In this document: in pieces, positions 13,180-27,488 of the stretch
Layout of the letters: each line of letters starts with the position of its first letter
Numbering within the stretch: the stretch's first letter is position 1
DNA from: Ecdyonurus torrentis
Taxonomy: Eukaryota > Arthropoda > Insecta > Ephemeroptera > Heptageniidae
Reading direction: 5' to 3'
Assembly: GCA_949318235.1 (NCBI GenBank)
Contig: OX439134.1
Coordinates: forward strand, 13,932,828-13,996,827
DNA: 64,000 nt
The notes under the pieces: generated by a model
The model's database searches: none
Seen by the model: the letters and a program-made list of their open reading frames with translations, nothing else
Told to the model about the DNA's origin: nothing
Program-made: the position numbers and the translations under genes

Positions 13180-14351
13180 GTAGTTCATTATAAAACGTAA
13201 TAATTATTTGTCAGATAAAACGTTTATTATGCACTTAATTAGAAACAAAAATAAAGAGGGTTACATTCAGAGTGTTGTCAATTTAGATATAGTCTGAATT
13301 AAAAATTACCATTCATGCGGGTTACCGGTTAACTCTTCTAATTACATTTATCAGGCTTCTATTCTATATCTAGAATTCAAAATTTGATCTATATGTTTTT
13401 TCAAAATATATATTTTTTGTATTAGTTAATAGTTTATTGTACAATAAAATTAAGTTTACAAATCATTATAATTTTAAAGACCATTGCATAAATGAAAAAA
13501 GAACTATATTGAAACGAACAATATATAATAGCTGCTATATCTGTAAAATAGGTAACAAAACTTTTACTTTAATTGTAATTTTATATGAGACATGTTTATA
13601 AGTTTATTATATATCATATTATAGGGCTTTTTATATAAGCTTCAAATTTAAAATACAAAAATTTAAAAAATTAAGATTATTTAGAGTTTTTACAACTTTT
13701 GATTTTGTTGCACTGTACTTACTTCATCCTTGGTATAATGTGGTAGTGTGATTGTATTAGTGCAGTAGTCAGTTAGTTAGTTTTAGTGATGCAGATGTTT
13801 AATTGTATTTATACTTACTGATGCTCTGTCTTATATCTTTAGTCAGAGATCTCGTATTAGATCTCTAGATTTTCATCACCAAATCAATCAATAAAATCAT
13901 TAATCAGATCGATGAATTTTGATATCATTATAAAGCATATAGCGTCAAATAACACTGATTAAAAGTTAGGGTGTATTTTAGCCCACTTCCCCCACGCCCC
14001 CGAAAAAAAAAAAGAAAGAAAAGGGAAAAAATTATTTTTAAAAAAGTCGTTAAATTTTAAAATTAACTTTGAACCTCATTACCCTAGTAATTCATAATAA
14101 CCATAATTTACGGAAGACGTAATTTTTAAAAATTGGAGACCCTTTTGATCCAAAAATTGCGTAAAGAAATATATCTAGTTGACAATCGCTTTGTTATCAA
14201 CTGATTGCTGTTACCGACTCTTCTCCTTAATAAGTTTTATAATTTGAGTAACGTTTATTTTGTTCTCTCTAAAATCGTTGACAGAGACAGAGTATATAGC
14301 ACGTGATTTGGTGACGGTAGCAGTTCTCAGTTGAGAGAAGAGAGAGAGGGA

Positions 14352-14420
<69 letters not shown>

Positions 14421-15911
14421 CAGCAGTTCTAGTAAATGACAGCGTCCAGTCAGATTTTTATCCACCAACCATCCATCATCGACCTTTCAATTGCTACTGT
14501 TCTTTAATTTGAACATTTTTTTTCCACTGTCTCTCTAAGAATCAACTTTAGCAATTAAATTTTTTATCATAATATTTTGTCATCTTTGAGGAATGTTACA
14601 GTTTTTCATATTATATCTCATATATTATACGTAAATTTTATTTATATATTATAGAATAAATTTAGTAGCTTAGGAATGTAATATAAAAATCAGGGAGCAG
14701 TTTTTTGAAGACATAAAATACATAATTAAAATACGATTTATATATATTTTAAAGTTTTGAAGAGCTGAACATTTTATATGTCTCATTTTCTGAGTTCTAA
14801 TATATAGTTTTGGAATTTCTTTCTCTCTTTCTTACTATTTTCTTATCATTGGTATTTTATTTTACTAAATTATTATTATTTGCTTTTATTATTAATTATA
14901 ACTTTGAATATTTAAACTTAAGGGTTATAAATAGTTAGACGGTTCATGCCTCTGACATACAAAATTTGACACTTCTTTTTGATTGTTGTTATTTGCATGA
15001 ACGTCAATGGTATACCATAATACCTCATTTGCTGACTTTATATAAATATACACTGTTATAACGATCCGTAATTTCACAGGAATTTTACAGCAAAAGTAAC
15101 ATAACGGAGAGTTAAGAGACGCGTTGTTTTATTTTAAAACGGCGTTTGCTGATTTTGTAATATTACCGTAAAATTACGGAAAAGTACGGGCAAATCGACT
15201 TACTGAAACAAACGTACAACTCCGTAGTTCTTTTGCTACAGCAACTGCAGTTTTTTTTCACGGTATAAAACAGTTACTGTTTTAAGACGGCGATTCTCCG
15301 TACAATTACGTTCAATTTTGTAAAACAGCATCTACGTATTTATATTTTTACGGGATCTGCTGTTCATATATGATGAAAATTTTGTGTCCCGTGGAAATAA
15401 GATAAGGCAGAAAAAAAGGGGAAATAAACATGGGGCGAAATGCAAGTAAAATTTCAAAAACTATAGTTATTGAAAGTATAGCATGCCATGATGATACTTA
15501 AAATTATCACAATATCAATTAATTATAATGCGCTTTTCTCATATCCGCACTATATAAAAAAATTGTTTACAGGCAGTTCATAGATCAACAAAAAGTTGCA
15601 TCAAGCGTTGGTCTTTTAAAAAATATACATTCAAAATTTGTGTACTATAATATAATAAATAAAATTGATATACTTCAATGAGACGGAAAGAGGTTCCCCC
15701 ACGGGAAACAAATATATGATGTAGCATTTCAATCTTATGAATCAAAAAACAAAACAAAAACAAAAAAACGAAAAAACAAAAAAATAACGTAATTTTAAAT
15801 CACAAGAAAACGATATAATATAATAAAATAAGCAAATCAAATTTAAGAGAGAAAAATTCTAAATATATATGACATCAAACACATCAATTTTTTAATTAAG
15901 TATATGAAGGG

Positions 15912-15943
<32 letters not shown>

Positions 15944-16732
15944 GGTGTATTTTTTAAAAATTAAAATCTTTTTTAAGGAGTTTTCTATAAATAAAGTGAG
16001 TGTTGTTATTTACACATTACTTTTATTTGCTGTGAGGGAAATTTTAGCATATATTTTGCATGATACTTTTCAAGATATCAGTTTTTTTTTCTGCATTTAC
16101 AACAATAAGTCATCATCACAGTTTTTTATTTTTAAACCAGTAAAGAGTTGGTAAATAATAATAAATGAATAGACTATTCTCCAAATATTTCTTTAGCAAG
16201 TTTCTCTGATTTTATAGACTCAAAATAACTTTTCATACCCAAGTCCAAGTCTAAGACCTTTCTTTGTTTTATTTTTGTATTTAATAAATTATTTTATTTT
16301 ATGTATACGTTTCCTTTTTACAACTTTATATAATTATATAATGATTAATTTTTGCTATATTATGAATAGATTGCAATAAAAAATAATACAAGCTCATGTG
16401 TATACAATTATAATAATTTTGATATGTAATATGTTTAAAATAAATATAGAAAACACTTTATCAAAAATACAATAAAAATATCAGTAGCAAAATAGTAATT
16501 TCACTTTATTTCAAAAACATGTTTTTTCTTATCTTGTACTGTATAATATATTCGAAATTGATAAAAATAATAATTATTCAAATTCATAAAAATGTAACAC
16601 ACTTTAAAATTGAAGTAAAATTTATAATAAATGATAAAATGACATGCAATTCTGTTTACTGTCTGCGGTGCTACTTTTTTTTATTTTTATTTGATCTAGA
16701 ATATATTATTGCCATGTAAACATTTTCAGATA

Positions 16733-16770
<38 letters not shown>

Positions 16771-16830
16771 TTTATATTATTTAAGCTTGAAGGTGTCACA
16801 AAACCATACGTAACCAAAAGAAAGGGTTAA
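13180..16830. other. Intergenic, no gene seen
   Basis: A+T-rich. It holds a GA array at 14355-14417, a poly-A run at 15910-15942 and a segment at 15060-15370 dense in CCGTA/TACGG motifs, which may be an old repeat. No coding pattern. Confidence 0.6.
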
Positions 16831-16839
16831 ATTGAGTTT

Positions 16840-17176
16840 TATTATTATTATTTACCAAAAGGAACCAATTATGACTTCATTTTTACCCGAGACTTCTGAA
16901 ACCCAGTCATTTGACTTAGGCTCTTATATGGCGGGCAGTCATGGCCTGGCAAATTTTCCCCGGCATTTACCTTTACAGACCGAGAGAACCATGGAAACCT
17001 CGTTCAGGAAGTTGGTAGAGGAATGCCCTAAGATATTCCTTCCACCTCCCAAATGCACTGTGTATTCCCGGTGGACAAAGCTTACTCATAAACTTTGCCT
17101 CTGCCGGAAATCCAACCCGTGACCCCTCGCGGACTACTAGTCAGACACGCATCCACTAGACCACAGTGCTCTGTCT
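16840..17176 (-). mobile_element. tRNA-derived SINE, family 2
   Basis: Read on the minus strand, the head at about 17176-17095 has an A box TGGTCTAGTGG and a B-box-like GGGTTGGATTTCC. It differs from family 1 and resembles a Glu/Gly/Asp-type tRNA. The body has a central segment (GTTTCCATGGTTCTCTCGG, AAATGCCGGG, AGGCCATGACTG) alignable with family 1, and the 3' end is a TAA repeat. The 96-codon plus-strand open frame over this area is a by-product of the repeat. Confidence 0.8.
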
Positions 17177-17523
17177 TATAATGGTCAATTTGTAAATCTG
17201 TGCAAAAAAAAAAAAATAATAATTCATTTATAAATTAATTATTTGTTGGCGTTATGTAAGCCACTATGGAAAAACTTCTTCATTTTTCTGTATTGTTTTA
17301 ATTTTAATATTGTTTAGTAACTTTGAAAATTTTCTGACTTATGGAATATTTTGATTTATTATTAACAGTTAAAATCTCAATCAATTTAATAAGTTTCTTT
17401 GGTATTTGATGTTAAACTACTTCCAACTTTTTTCATAATTGAACAACAGACTTTAATTTTGATATAATTGTGTTTAATAAACTGAAGCAACACTTTGAGT
17501 ATTTCAAAAACTACAGAGCCATA

Positions 17524-17926
17524 CCGAACTGATATGGCCGAGTGGTGAAGGCAGCTGACTCGCAACTCTGTACTCCTCACCGAGTATAGGTTCGAGCCAC
17601 TGCTGGGTGCGTACGTGACGTGTGAGAGCACAATACGTTGCACGATGCATGTTTACATGCATTCCATGACGACGCACAGTATTCGGGAGGTGCATGATTG
17701 ATGTGTGATTGCACCGACCAGCCTACCTAGATGTTTCCACGGTTTCTCTAGGCTGTCATGGCGAATGCCGGGCTGTGTTCTTAGGCCGTGGCCGGCCTGT
17801 GTGTGCTTTTCCATTAATTGGAAAGTCCTTACCTGTCGATAAGACAATGTCTTGACTGGGACTGGGATTGGTGTATATAGCACGATAACACAATATGGCA
17901 AGCAAAAAAAAAAAAAAAAAAAAAAA
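17524..17926 (+). mobile_element. tRNA-derived SINE, family 1, near full length
   Basis: The 5' head contains an A box (TGGCCGAGTGG) at about 17535 and a B box (GGTTCGAGCC) at about 17590, resembling a class II (Ser/Leu-like) tRNA. The body includes a central domain around 17735-17800 (GGCGAATGCCGGG and GGCCGTGGCCGG). It ends with a tail block (GTCTTGACTGGGACTGGG, CACGATAACACAATATGGC) and a run of A. Partial copies with the same 3' part are at 11286-11727 and 5768-5865. Target duplications were not clear. Confidence 0.85.
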
Positions 17927-18858
17927 AACTTCTGTAAAAGAAAAAAAAAATCAATAAAAAAAAAATCCTGACTTAAAGTAATATAAAGTTGTACGTTAAA
18001 TTTAAAAATATGTTTCAAAATTTTCCCAACAACAATACAAGAATATGTAGCAAAGAGATTTAGTTCTTCTTTTTAATTCTAGTGTTTTAAAAACTTATAT
18101 ATATTTTATTCCTTTAAATACCATGTTCTGTAACTTTATCTTTTATTAAAGCTTCTTATAGTTGTATGCTGTAAGTGTTACAAAATTATATTGAAACTTT
18201 TTATTTTTTATAATATTTTGGTGTTAAAATTTCGTACAACAAAATATTCTCAACATATTTTTCTTCTTCCCAATTTTAGTCACACATAAAAAATAAAAAA
18301 TCTTAACAGTCCTCACTCACTCATTCATATAATGATGGATCGATGTATATCCTTATCTTTTCTTTCCAATATAATTAGAGCTGAACAAAAATAAAATTTT
18401 ATAAATAAAAAAAAATCTTCTACTGATTTCATACGTGTCAAAATAATTAAATATCTGATATAAAAATATTTTGACAGAAATCCAATACAAAAAAAATATA
18501 TATTTTATGCTAAAAATGTTAAAATAAAAACAATTTATCATTTTATTTTTCAATTTAAAGAAATAATTTATTTTATATATTTTTAGTGTAAATTTTTATA
18601 ATTGTTTGTAAAATGATTGACATATTTTAAATGAATGTATAATAAAGTTTGATGGTAGTGTATGAAAAGTTTTAGTGAGAGAGAGAGAGAGATTATAGTA
18701 TTGTTAATGATAATAAAGTTATAAATACGAAATTTTCCATTTGTCATCGTATTTTCAAATGCATATCATCATACTGTATATGTATATAATATAAAAGTGA
18801 TTAATTATCAGTAATTAAATTTTCATGTATGTTGTTTTGATATCAACTGCTGTATAGA

Positions 18859-18951
<93 letters not shown>
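18859..18951. repeat. Compound GT then GA array
   Basis: About nine GT units pass directly into about 37 GA units. Confidence 0.96.
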
Positions 18952-18953
<2 letters not shown>

Positions 18954-19407
18954 CATTTCTATTGTCATTCCAAATACATTGTTATATTCACATTTATATA
19001 TTATATTGATCTATTATCGATTTTGATGTCACTTTGAATTGTTATATTGAATGTAATAGAGACACCATAATATAATATATTATACTTATTGTTAAATATT
19101 ATTTCTTGTTTTATGATGGTAATCTTTTGGTAATGTTAAAGAAATTACCATTATTTTATTGTGTGATGGTTAGATTATATAGCATTTTGCAAATCTATAC
19201 ATGGAAATATTCAATAAACAAATATAGTATATTATAGTGTGCTCGCCCTATGCAAACTTTGCAATTTACACTAATTTTAATTAATAAAATTAAATTCTTG
19301 AGGAGATTGCATTCAATATAGAATAGTCTTATAAGACATTATTCCACATTCATCACACACTTATTGCATTTACACACAAAATTACTGGTTTGGTGAATTT
19401 TTTTAGA

Positions 19408-19425
19408 CCCCCCCCCCCCCCCCCC
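19408..19425. repeat. Poly-C run of about 18 followed by CA repeat
   Basis: The only long C homopolymer in a window full of A and T runs; it is followed by ACACACAC. Confidence 0.95.
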
Positions 19426-19477
19426 ACACACACACTCACAATTTTTTTTTTTAATAAAGAAGTTTACTAATTAATGC

Positions 19478-19788
19478 ATATAAAGTCTGCATGACAAAGT
19501 CAAGTAAAGTTGTCATATTGGATAACTCAATAATATGGGCCGCATAGGAAAAGGACTTTTGCATGAAGTTTAAAAATACTATAGGCAATATTTTTGAGAG
19601 CATTTATGCTGTTAATATTTTGAATTAGTATCTCAAGTATATGTGAGAAAAAAATAATAAAAAGTTAATCAATTTTTCAAAGAAAATAGGCAAAAATAAA
19701 GTTTTTCCTGCTAAACATTGTTATTCAATACTTTAGTATGATATCCAAGCGCATTTAATATGACGTCATGCGCATACTCCCTATATAT
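19478..19788 (-). mobile_element. MITE family A, copy 1
   Basis: About 310 bp. The inverse orientation carries the shared markers: ATGCGCATGACGTCATATTAAATGCGCTTGG, read in pieces, GAGATACTAATTC, TCAATGCTCTCAAAAATATTGC and TAATATGGGC. Ends resemble TATAGGGTG. Three more copies are at 23699, 32435 and 47240. Confidence 0.75.
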
Positions 19789-20357
19789 AGTGCATAAGAT
19801 TTCGATGCGCAGTAATAATTATAACTATATAAAAAATTGAAACACGTCCCACGTTGTATTTATTTATATTCCACCTTAATAATAATTTCTATATCATATA
19901 ATATATATTATAATATAACAACAAAAGTGTTGAGCAATACCTATACGTGTATGAAGTAATAACATTACAAAATTACTCACATGTACATAGTATATAATGG
20001 TTTAATGCGGGTTATACGGGTGTAAAATGACTCTGCATAAAAAAATATAATATAATAATACCTCTGTTGTTAGTACCTTACAACATTTGCATGCGGTGAA
20101 ATGTATTGTACTTGCTATGTGCAACTAAATAAAATATACCGTTTTAATAGATATGGAATTTATTTTTATAAGAATGAGAAAAATATAACGACTTTTTAAT
20201 CGTTATGTATTATAGCTTTTTTTTTTTCAAATAAATTTCAAAACTGTCTATATAATTACGGTTTAATGCAGGATTAGTATTATGGATATTATGTTGTTAT
20301 GAAATTCAATTTTTTTTTTTTTTTTTTTTTGCACTGGAGATTAAATTGGTGTGGCGC

Positions 20358-20397
<40 letters not shown>

Positions 20398-21160
20398 CAT
20401 ATATTTTATATTTATATTCTTCTAAATTCCTATCCGCATTCAAGGTTTATAATGCAGAATATTGTATAATCATAAACCTGGCTATTATATCCAATCCAAG
20501 TCCATGTTTCAACTTTTTTTTTTTTTTCTCTCTCCCCAAAAACTATACTGCACCGAGGCCGGAAAATTTGAACAGAGATCCAAAATTACAATGACAATTA
20601 CAATTAATTTCGATGTAGACAACGTTTTACAAAAAATGCTATAATATATACAAAAAAATAATAATAATAAAATCCAAATATATTATTTTCCTATACTTTT
20701 ATTTGAAATAAATTTTAGGTACACGTTTTAGAAAGGAAAATATTATTTTTATATTTGTAAGTATAAGACCACTATAACATATTTATATATTATATATATT
20801 ACAATTTTGCATGTTATTATTGTGATTACCAAATTGATTGATTGTTATATCAATTATATTCATCAGATGTAAGGTGTCTGTTCATTTATTTAAAACTGCA
20901 CCAATGAAAGAAAAATAGAAACACGCTTCAAATAAATTTTATATTATTATTTTCTATTATTATTCAATTATCAATTTGACACTTCCATTTCCAAATAAAA
21001 ATAGTTTAATATTAAATATAAATCGTGCATTTTATAAAAATAAATTGAATTTTACAATTGAAAATAACTCAAACATAATTCAATAAGAAATGCATGTAAA
21101 AACGCATAACAAAAGTGTTGTTTTGTTGAGAAAAAACTCAGCGAAGCATGTCTACCACGA

Positions 21161-21237
<77 letters not shown>

Positions 21238-22419
21238 AATGAAAATCAACAAACAACAATAAATTGTATTGTTGAAGCTATATTGTCCCAAAAGTAACTG
21301 TATAAATTTTAATTCCATGCATGCAGTTTCAAAAAATCAACATAATTTCTCACGATTTTAATCTTATATATAAATATTATGTATATAAACAAAAACGATT
21401 AAATTGAATAAAACAAAAACATCATTAATGTTAATGAGAAACAAAGATTTTTACAACAGTTTGTTTAAAAGATGAGAAATGATGTTTTAATTTGATGAAC
21501 TATTTACTATCTGCTCTACATAAATTATGTTCTTGGTATAATTTTTATAAAACTGCACTCAAAACAAAGAATACCGTTAAACACGAATTTGCTTATGAAA
21601 TATTTTAAATAAAACGTTTTTTTTTTATTTTGTCAAATTACTAGGGTTTTAAATTTTTGTCTTAATTGGCTTTGCAATTTTCAATTCCTAAATAAAAGTA
21701 GTTCTTGGCTAATTTCTATTATAAAAGTCTAATTTAAGTATAAAATATAATACGACTTTTTCCACACCATTTTAATCGTGCTTTTTTTTTTTCTTTTTTT
21801 TTTAATATCTATAGTTATTTTAATAAATACAATTGCTAAGGGATACGTTCCAATTATAGATTTTAGTTCCTACAAAAAGTATTTTCATTACATTTAATGA
21901 ATACTTAAATTAAATTTAATAAGTAAATACTACTACAGTATATATTTTCATAAATGAATTGATGGAGTTTAAGTTGATATAAATTAGCGTAATTCTCCCC
22001 ATTTTTATTAGCATTTTCCATTTTTGCAAATAATTTTTATTGAGCATGACTTATTATAACTTTAAAATTTAATTGTATAAAATACTTCAGTTATTTAAAA
22101 AAGAAATATATATATATATTTTTTTAAATTCAAATGCAATATATTTAAATTTTGCTAATATATCCCTGCTCATCATATATTTGTGAATTAATCAAAAAGA
22201 AAGTTGGCTAGACGTATAGAATAATACTTTCTTAAATAATGTACCAATTATAAACCATAATTAAGTCTATAATATTTTTGTATATTTTTATTGATCAGCT
22301 ATAGGAGCAGCAATATTATATAGGGTGCGGTTGTATGTTGTTAAGATGATATCAAGTAACTCGTGAGGCCCACCCACCGTGACTCAAAAATCAGCTGCGT
22401 GCATACGTGATGCTCTATT

Positions 22420-23180
22420 TATCACCCAGGTGTGGCACCCTATTTATAAAGTCGATACATCGATCATCATCGATATTTATTTATATATTATAAGACAATT
22501 TATTTAAGTCTAAACATCGATTGTATATACACGACTGCAATATGAACTGGACTCCAAACATTAAATCAAAAATCGTAAAATTCATGAGATGGGACCGCAT
22601 CATATACATACGAGCCTCAAACCTGGTACACTCCTCCAGAATAAATCTGACCGAAGTGTTAATCTCTCGTTAATAAACTGGGGTTAAGGCAATTCATGGT
22701 GTCATGAAGTCCATGTCTCTACAATGAAAATTGTAAAACAGGTTGCCTACTTTACAAGGTTTCTCTCCCAGTTTGTGGCGCTATACAGAAGGGCTAAGGG
22801 ACATAATATCATGATATAGTCCAATCCATAGACATACCTTTATGTCTATATGGTCCAATCTCATAATATTCATCGACGGGATTTTGTTTGGGAGGTTATA
22901 AGATAACTTAAAGAATTTGCTTTATTTCTTTTTCTTACATGAGTTATGGCACCTTCTATAAAGTTGATAACATCGATAATGTATATTAATCCAAGATTTC
23001 TAATTTTACCTCAAAGCATCGATTTTACATGACTCATATAATATGTATTATTAACTGCAAGGTGCTTTATTTCTTTTCATTTATCTCAAGTGTGACGTAT
23101 ACTATAAAGTCGAAACATGGATATTATAATTCGATGTTGTCAAGCTTTTCAACGTTAAAATTACATAAATAAACTATCGA
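22420..23180 (+). repeat. Degenerate repeated units with ATCGAT sites
   Basis: The pattern 'GTGTGGCACC..TATAAAGT[CT]GATA.CATCGAT' recurs at about 22430, 22945 and 23090, each followed by A+T-rich sequence and a second ACATCGAT or AGCATCGAT. Related ATCGAT-bearing stretches occur at 46210-46310 and 54610-54730. Confidence 0.45.
22540..22815 (+). repeat. Dispersed repeat, inverted partner at about 35090-35300
   Basis: CATTAAATCAAAAATCGTAA, GTTGCCTACTTTACAAGGTT and CAGAAGGGCTAAGGGACATA are matched in inverse at 35300-35160 (AAGTAGGCAATTATAA, CCCTTAACCCTTCTGTA). Degenerate copies; identity unknown. Confidence 0.55.
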
Positions 23181-23698
23181 TTAATTGGTTTGATATATCA
23201 ATATCAATTATATAGATATCAATTAGATGTTGCACTATGGTTAACCAAAGTCGATTTATCGACTTCGTACAAAGAGGTTAGAGGTCAATCCGGCGTCAAT
23301 AATATGTTTGTCTACTATATAACAGTAAGCTTCTTTTTTTTTTTTTTTAATGTTATTTCTTTTAATAAACCTTAAACCTGTACCTTGTATTAGGATAGAA
23401 ACTAAAATGTCTGAAAATCACAGAATATCATCGTTTTCAAAAATTTGAAATGAAGGTTTGAAATTTTAAGCCTATATATTATAGAATCAATGTAATTTTT
23501 AAATATAACTGGTTTCGTCCTTGTTTCAATATCTGACATTTTTACAAGGGACCGACAGCTAACAAAATAAACTTTAAAAGGATACCAAGTTAAAAGTTAA
23601 AATATATATTAAATATTAATCAGGAAATATTGGAATTCAGATCCCTATATATAAAAAAACTATTTGTTCATATAGTAATACATTTAATAATATTATTT

Positions 23699-24024
23699 AT
23701 ATAGGGTGTGTGCGCATGACGTCTTCTGAATGCTTTTCGATGTTCTTCTTGAGCAATGAATAATATTCATCAGCATACTAGGGCAAATGTAGTTTTTGTC
23801 TATTATTTTTATTATAATTTTTTGAAAATTTGCTATTTTTTTGTTATTATTATTTTTCTTGCATACTTGAAAAACTAATTCAACATGTTAACAGCGCATC
23901 AATGCTCTCAAAAATATTGCAAAGTATTTTTAAACTGGCAAAATGAGCCATGTTTCTATACTGGCCCATGTTATTCAGCGCTCACTTATGGCGTCAATTT
24001 TAACATGAAAGAAATCACCCTATA
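23699..24024 (+). mobile_element. MITE family A, copy 2
   Basis: Starts ATAGGGTGTGTGCGCATGAC and ends CACCCTAT. The interior shares CATCAATGCTCTCAAAAATA, TTTTTAAACTGGCAAAA and GGCCCATGTTATT with the other copies. No coding capacity. Confidence 0.8.
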
Positions 24025-24500
24025 GTCAACTTGTAATTTCATATAATATACGTCTATATAATTTTATATATATACATTTAAATAAGGTATAAAGTAGCAT
24101 TTATATATCAACCAATCATAAACTAACTTAAAATGATAAAAAATTTAACATTTAAAAAGTCATTAACTAGTGTCTAATTATATAAACTAAAATGATAACC
24201 ATTTAACTAAAAATTTTTTTTTTAAAAATAATAATAAAAAAAAAAATTTAAAAGCAACATAATAAATTATTATAATATGACAATTGTATACATACTTCTT
24301 ATAAATTATATTTAATGAAAATTCGTAAAAACAAATAAAATACAAAAAATATTGAATTTTTTTTAAAATTTTATATCCAAAACTGTTTGATCGTTCCTTT
24401 TGCACAATTTTTTTTCCAGCATGAAAAATTAAAAACTGAAACAAAAAAGTTAGCTTTAAGCTTAATCTTATTTCACAGCTTACATCTCAACAAAAATTTT

Positions 24501-24603
<103 letters not shown>

Positions 24604-26502
24604 CCATCATTTCTATACATGTCAAATATGAAATCTAATCAATAATTTCAGTAAATTATTATAAACAGAATTAAGAAAAGGTGTTTGAATACTAATAACA
24701 TTTAACTCAATACAGCAACATGACTTTTATAAAAAAAAAATATTGAACAATGATTGATTGATTATTAAAAAAATTAAATTTGCAATATATTAGAGATAAT
24801 AATATTGAACAAATTCATATTTGAATGATCTGTAATATAGCTTCCTTATATTGAGTATATAAGGCAGGTGATTTGGAAGAAAAAAAAGTCGTATTCAAAA
24901 AAAAAAGATATATCTTCAATTACTCCAATTGACTTCATGATTGATCGATTACATGATTCAATTATTGATTACTGATTCAGAAAAAAATTTCAATTCAATT
25001 TTATTCTTTGACCAGCTAGCATTGTCATTTTTTTTTCTGACTGAATGTTGAATAACGTTATAAATATATTGTTAATTTTTTTTTATTACTTTTGCATTGT
25101 TATTTATATAGTTTTATTTTGGCGCAGGTGAATGAAAAAATAATTGAATGTATGAATTTTAAATTATTATACTGCTTCTTGAGACTTTGAAATTTTATAA
25201 TTAAAAAAAGTATATCTTTGTAATTTAATTTATATAAAAATTAAATTTAAAGTTATATGCTTTATAATATAATTTAGAATTTAGGATCATTATTTTATAT
25301 ATATCTATAAAACGCATTATAATTTTTACTTAAAAAAAGAATTCTAAATAAACATTTTAATTTAACCCTAAAAGAGAATGACCGTTGAAAGAATAAAAAT
25401 TTTATTTTGTTGTTGTTATTATTACTATATTATTATTTTTTGCTTGCCATCTATATTTTTGAGCTATAGTACTCCATATAGACTGTTTTTCCTAATAGAG
25501 TAAGCATACTTTTGCTAGCTATATAAGTAATTTGTAAAACCTTAACAAGAGAGGGAAATCTAAAACAATTCAAAAAAATTTATCCGTTTTTAATTGTTTA
25601 AGTACCATTTTCCTCTATATGTTTTTTATATGTCTATAATGATTTCCTGTTATACAAAATAATAGTTCAACTCTTATATACATTTATTCCAATTAAATAA
25701 TATTGAAATATAAATTTCATAATATAAGGTTTCAAAATAGCATGTGTATAGTATTTCTAATCATTTTTTAATCATACATTATTATTATTAAAAGAAGAAG
25801 AAATATTAATTTATACAATTAAAAATAAATCACTAAAAATTGGCTAAATTTTATATAAACGCAGTATAAGTATATATTAAACTTTTTTTCCAAAGAAACA
25901 TTGTTAAAATTACATTAAAATTTATTTTCCTTTTATTTATTTTTTTTCCTCTACTTTTTTCTTTTAATTTTTTTTCCTCCAACTGATTATAACTTATGAA
26001 AAAGTGCGTGTTTTATTCTGCTGCGTTGGAAGAAAAATTTATAAATTTCTTTTGTTGTTAACGTTTTTGCACGCACTATTTATTACAAAGTTTAGTTTTT
26101 TTATCTTTATTTTTTCATTCAAAAAATAATAATCATAATTTTGTAAATCTGCACTCATAAATTTTCATTCAATTGGCTTTTGAATCATTGGCATTATTTT
26201 ATAATTTTAAGTTAATAAATTTTATATAGGTAAAATTAAGTTCATATATTATATAAGGCTTCTTTTTATTATTATTATTATTATTAATTTTTTAAATCTC
26301 TTATAAAATATGTAAAATAATACAAGATTTGCATACTTATGAGAAATTTTTAACAACTTTAATCTTATGAAAAGTATATGAAGTGATTTTTATAACCTTA
26401 AGATTTTTGAGTTAATTTTTTACAATATATAAAATAAGCTGCATCTCTGTTATACATTACTATTAGTGTTTGATTATACTGGTGTAATTTTTAATGCATT
26501 TA

Positions 26503-26701
26503 ACACCGACAAAAATAATACGTATAGTATAATTAATGGTATCATTTTCAGCACAATTTGTCCAATACAGCATAATTTATGCTATATTGCATAATAATTA
26601 AGTTATATGGCTTAAATATTATGTTGTTCTAATTTAGCATAATTTATGGTATATAATGACATAAATGCAGCATAAATTACGTAATTTATTATTTCCATTA
26701 T
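26503..26701 (+). mobile_element. MITE family B, copy
   Basis: Shares CAATACAGCATAATTTATGC, GCATAATAATTAAGTTATA, TGTTCTAATTTAGCATAA and CATAAATTACGTAATTTATT with the 42.9-kb copy, at clearly high identity. Confidence 0.8.
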
Positions 26702-27424
26702 ATAGTAATGATAATATTTTGTTGCAGTTTATATTTCAATAAGCATTCAGCCTCATTCGGCATAATCTTATTCTTTTAGGAAAATGTGATGGCGGATAAG
26801 GTGTATTCATTTTTTTATAACTATACAATTTTAAAAACTAAAAAAAGTTTTTAAATATATTTATAAAATACCAAAAGAAAATGATGGCTGGAACACTTAA
26901 AAGAAAAGCAAAAATATCTATAGCCATAAATTATTTTGCGTGATTTTTTTTTTTTTTTTTTTAATTTCATTACTAAATTTTTTTTTTTTTGCTTTTGCAT
27001 TCAGAATTTTTTTTTCTGGTCATCTATAAATTTGTGAAATAAAAAATTAAATGATATTCACACTATGATTGGCATTCCTGGATTTTTTTTTATAAATAAC
27101 TTTAAATTAACTTACCTTTTGATATATTATAATAAAATAGAAATCCTTATGATTTTTTATTACAAAACTATATAATATTATTAATATATTTATATATTAA
27201 AAAGCTATAGGTAGTGATGACGTAATTTTAAAACAGGGCATGGTTGAAGTTTATTCAATCGTACTGGTGGGTCGACTTCTCAAATTTTTGACATGACATG
27301 ACAGGTAAAGCCAAGCCAAAAAAAGAGACCCCGTAATTAGAAAAATCTTCTTTTATTCTTCTTTTTTTGTTTTTGTTATATTACATTGCGGCATATAGCT
27401 ATAAGCAAAAGGAAAAAAATAAGC

Positions 27425-27488
<64 letters not shown>

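Noticed and set aside
16832..17122. 96-codon plus-strand open frame as a gene
   Set aside because: It lies within a minus-strand SINE.
17531..17610. tRNA gene with A and B boxes
   Set aside because: The boxes form the head of a SINE with body and poly-A tail, and the cloverleaf is not well paired. The same holds for the minus-strand head at 17095-17176.
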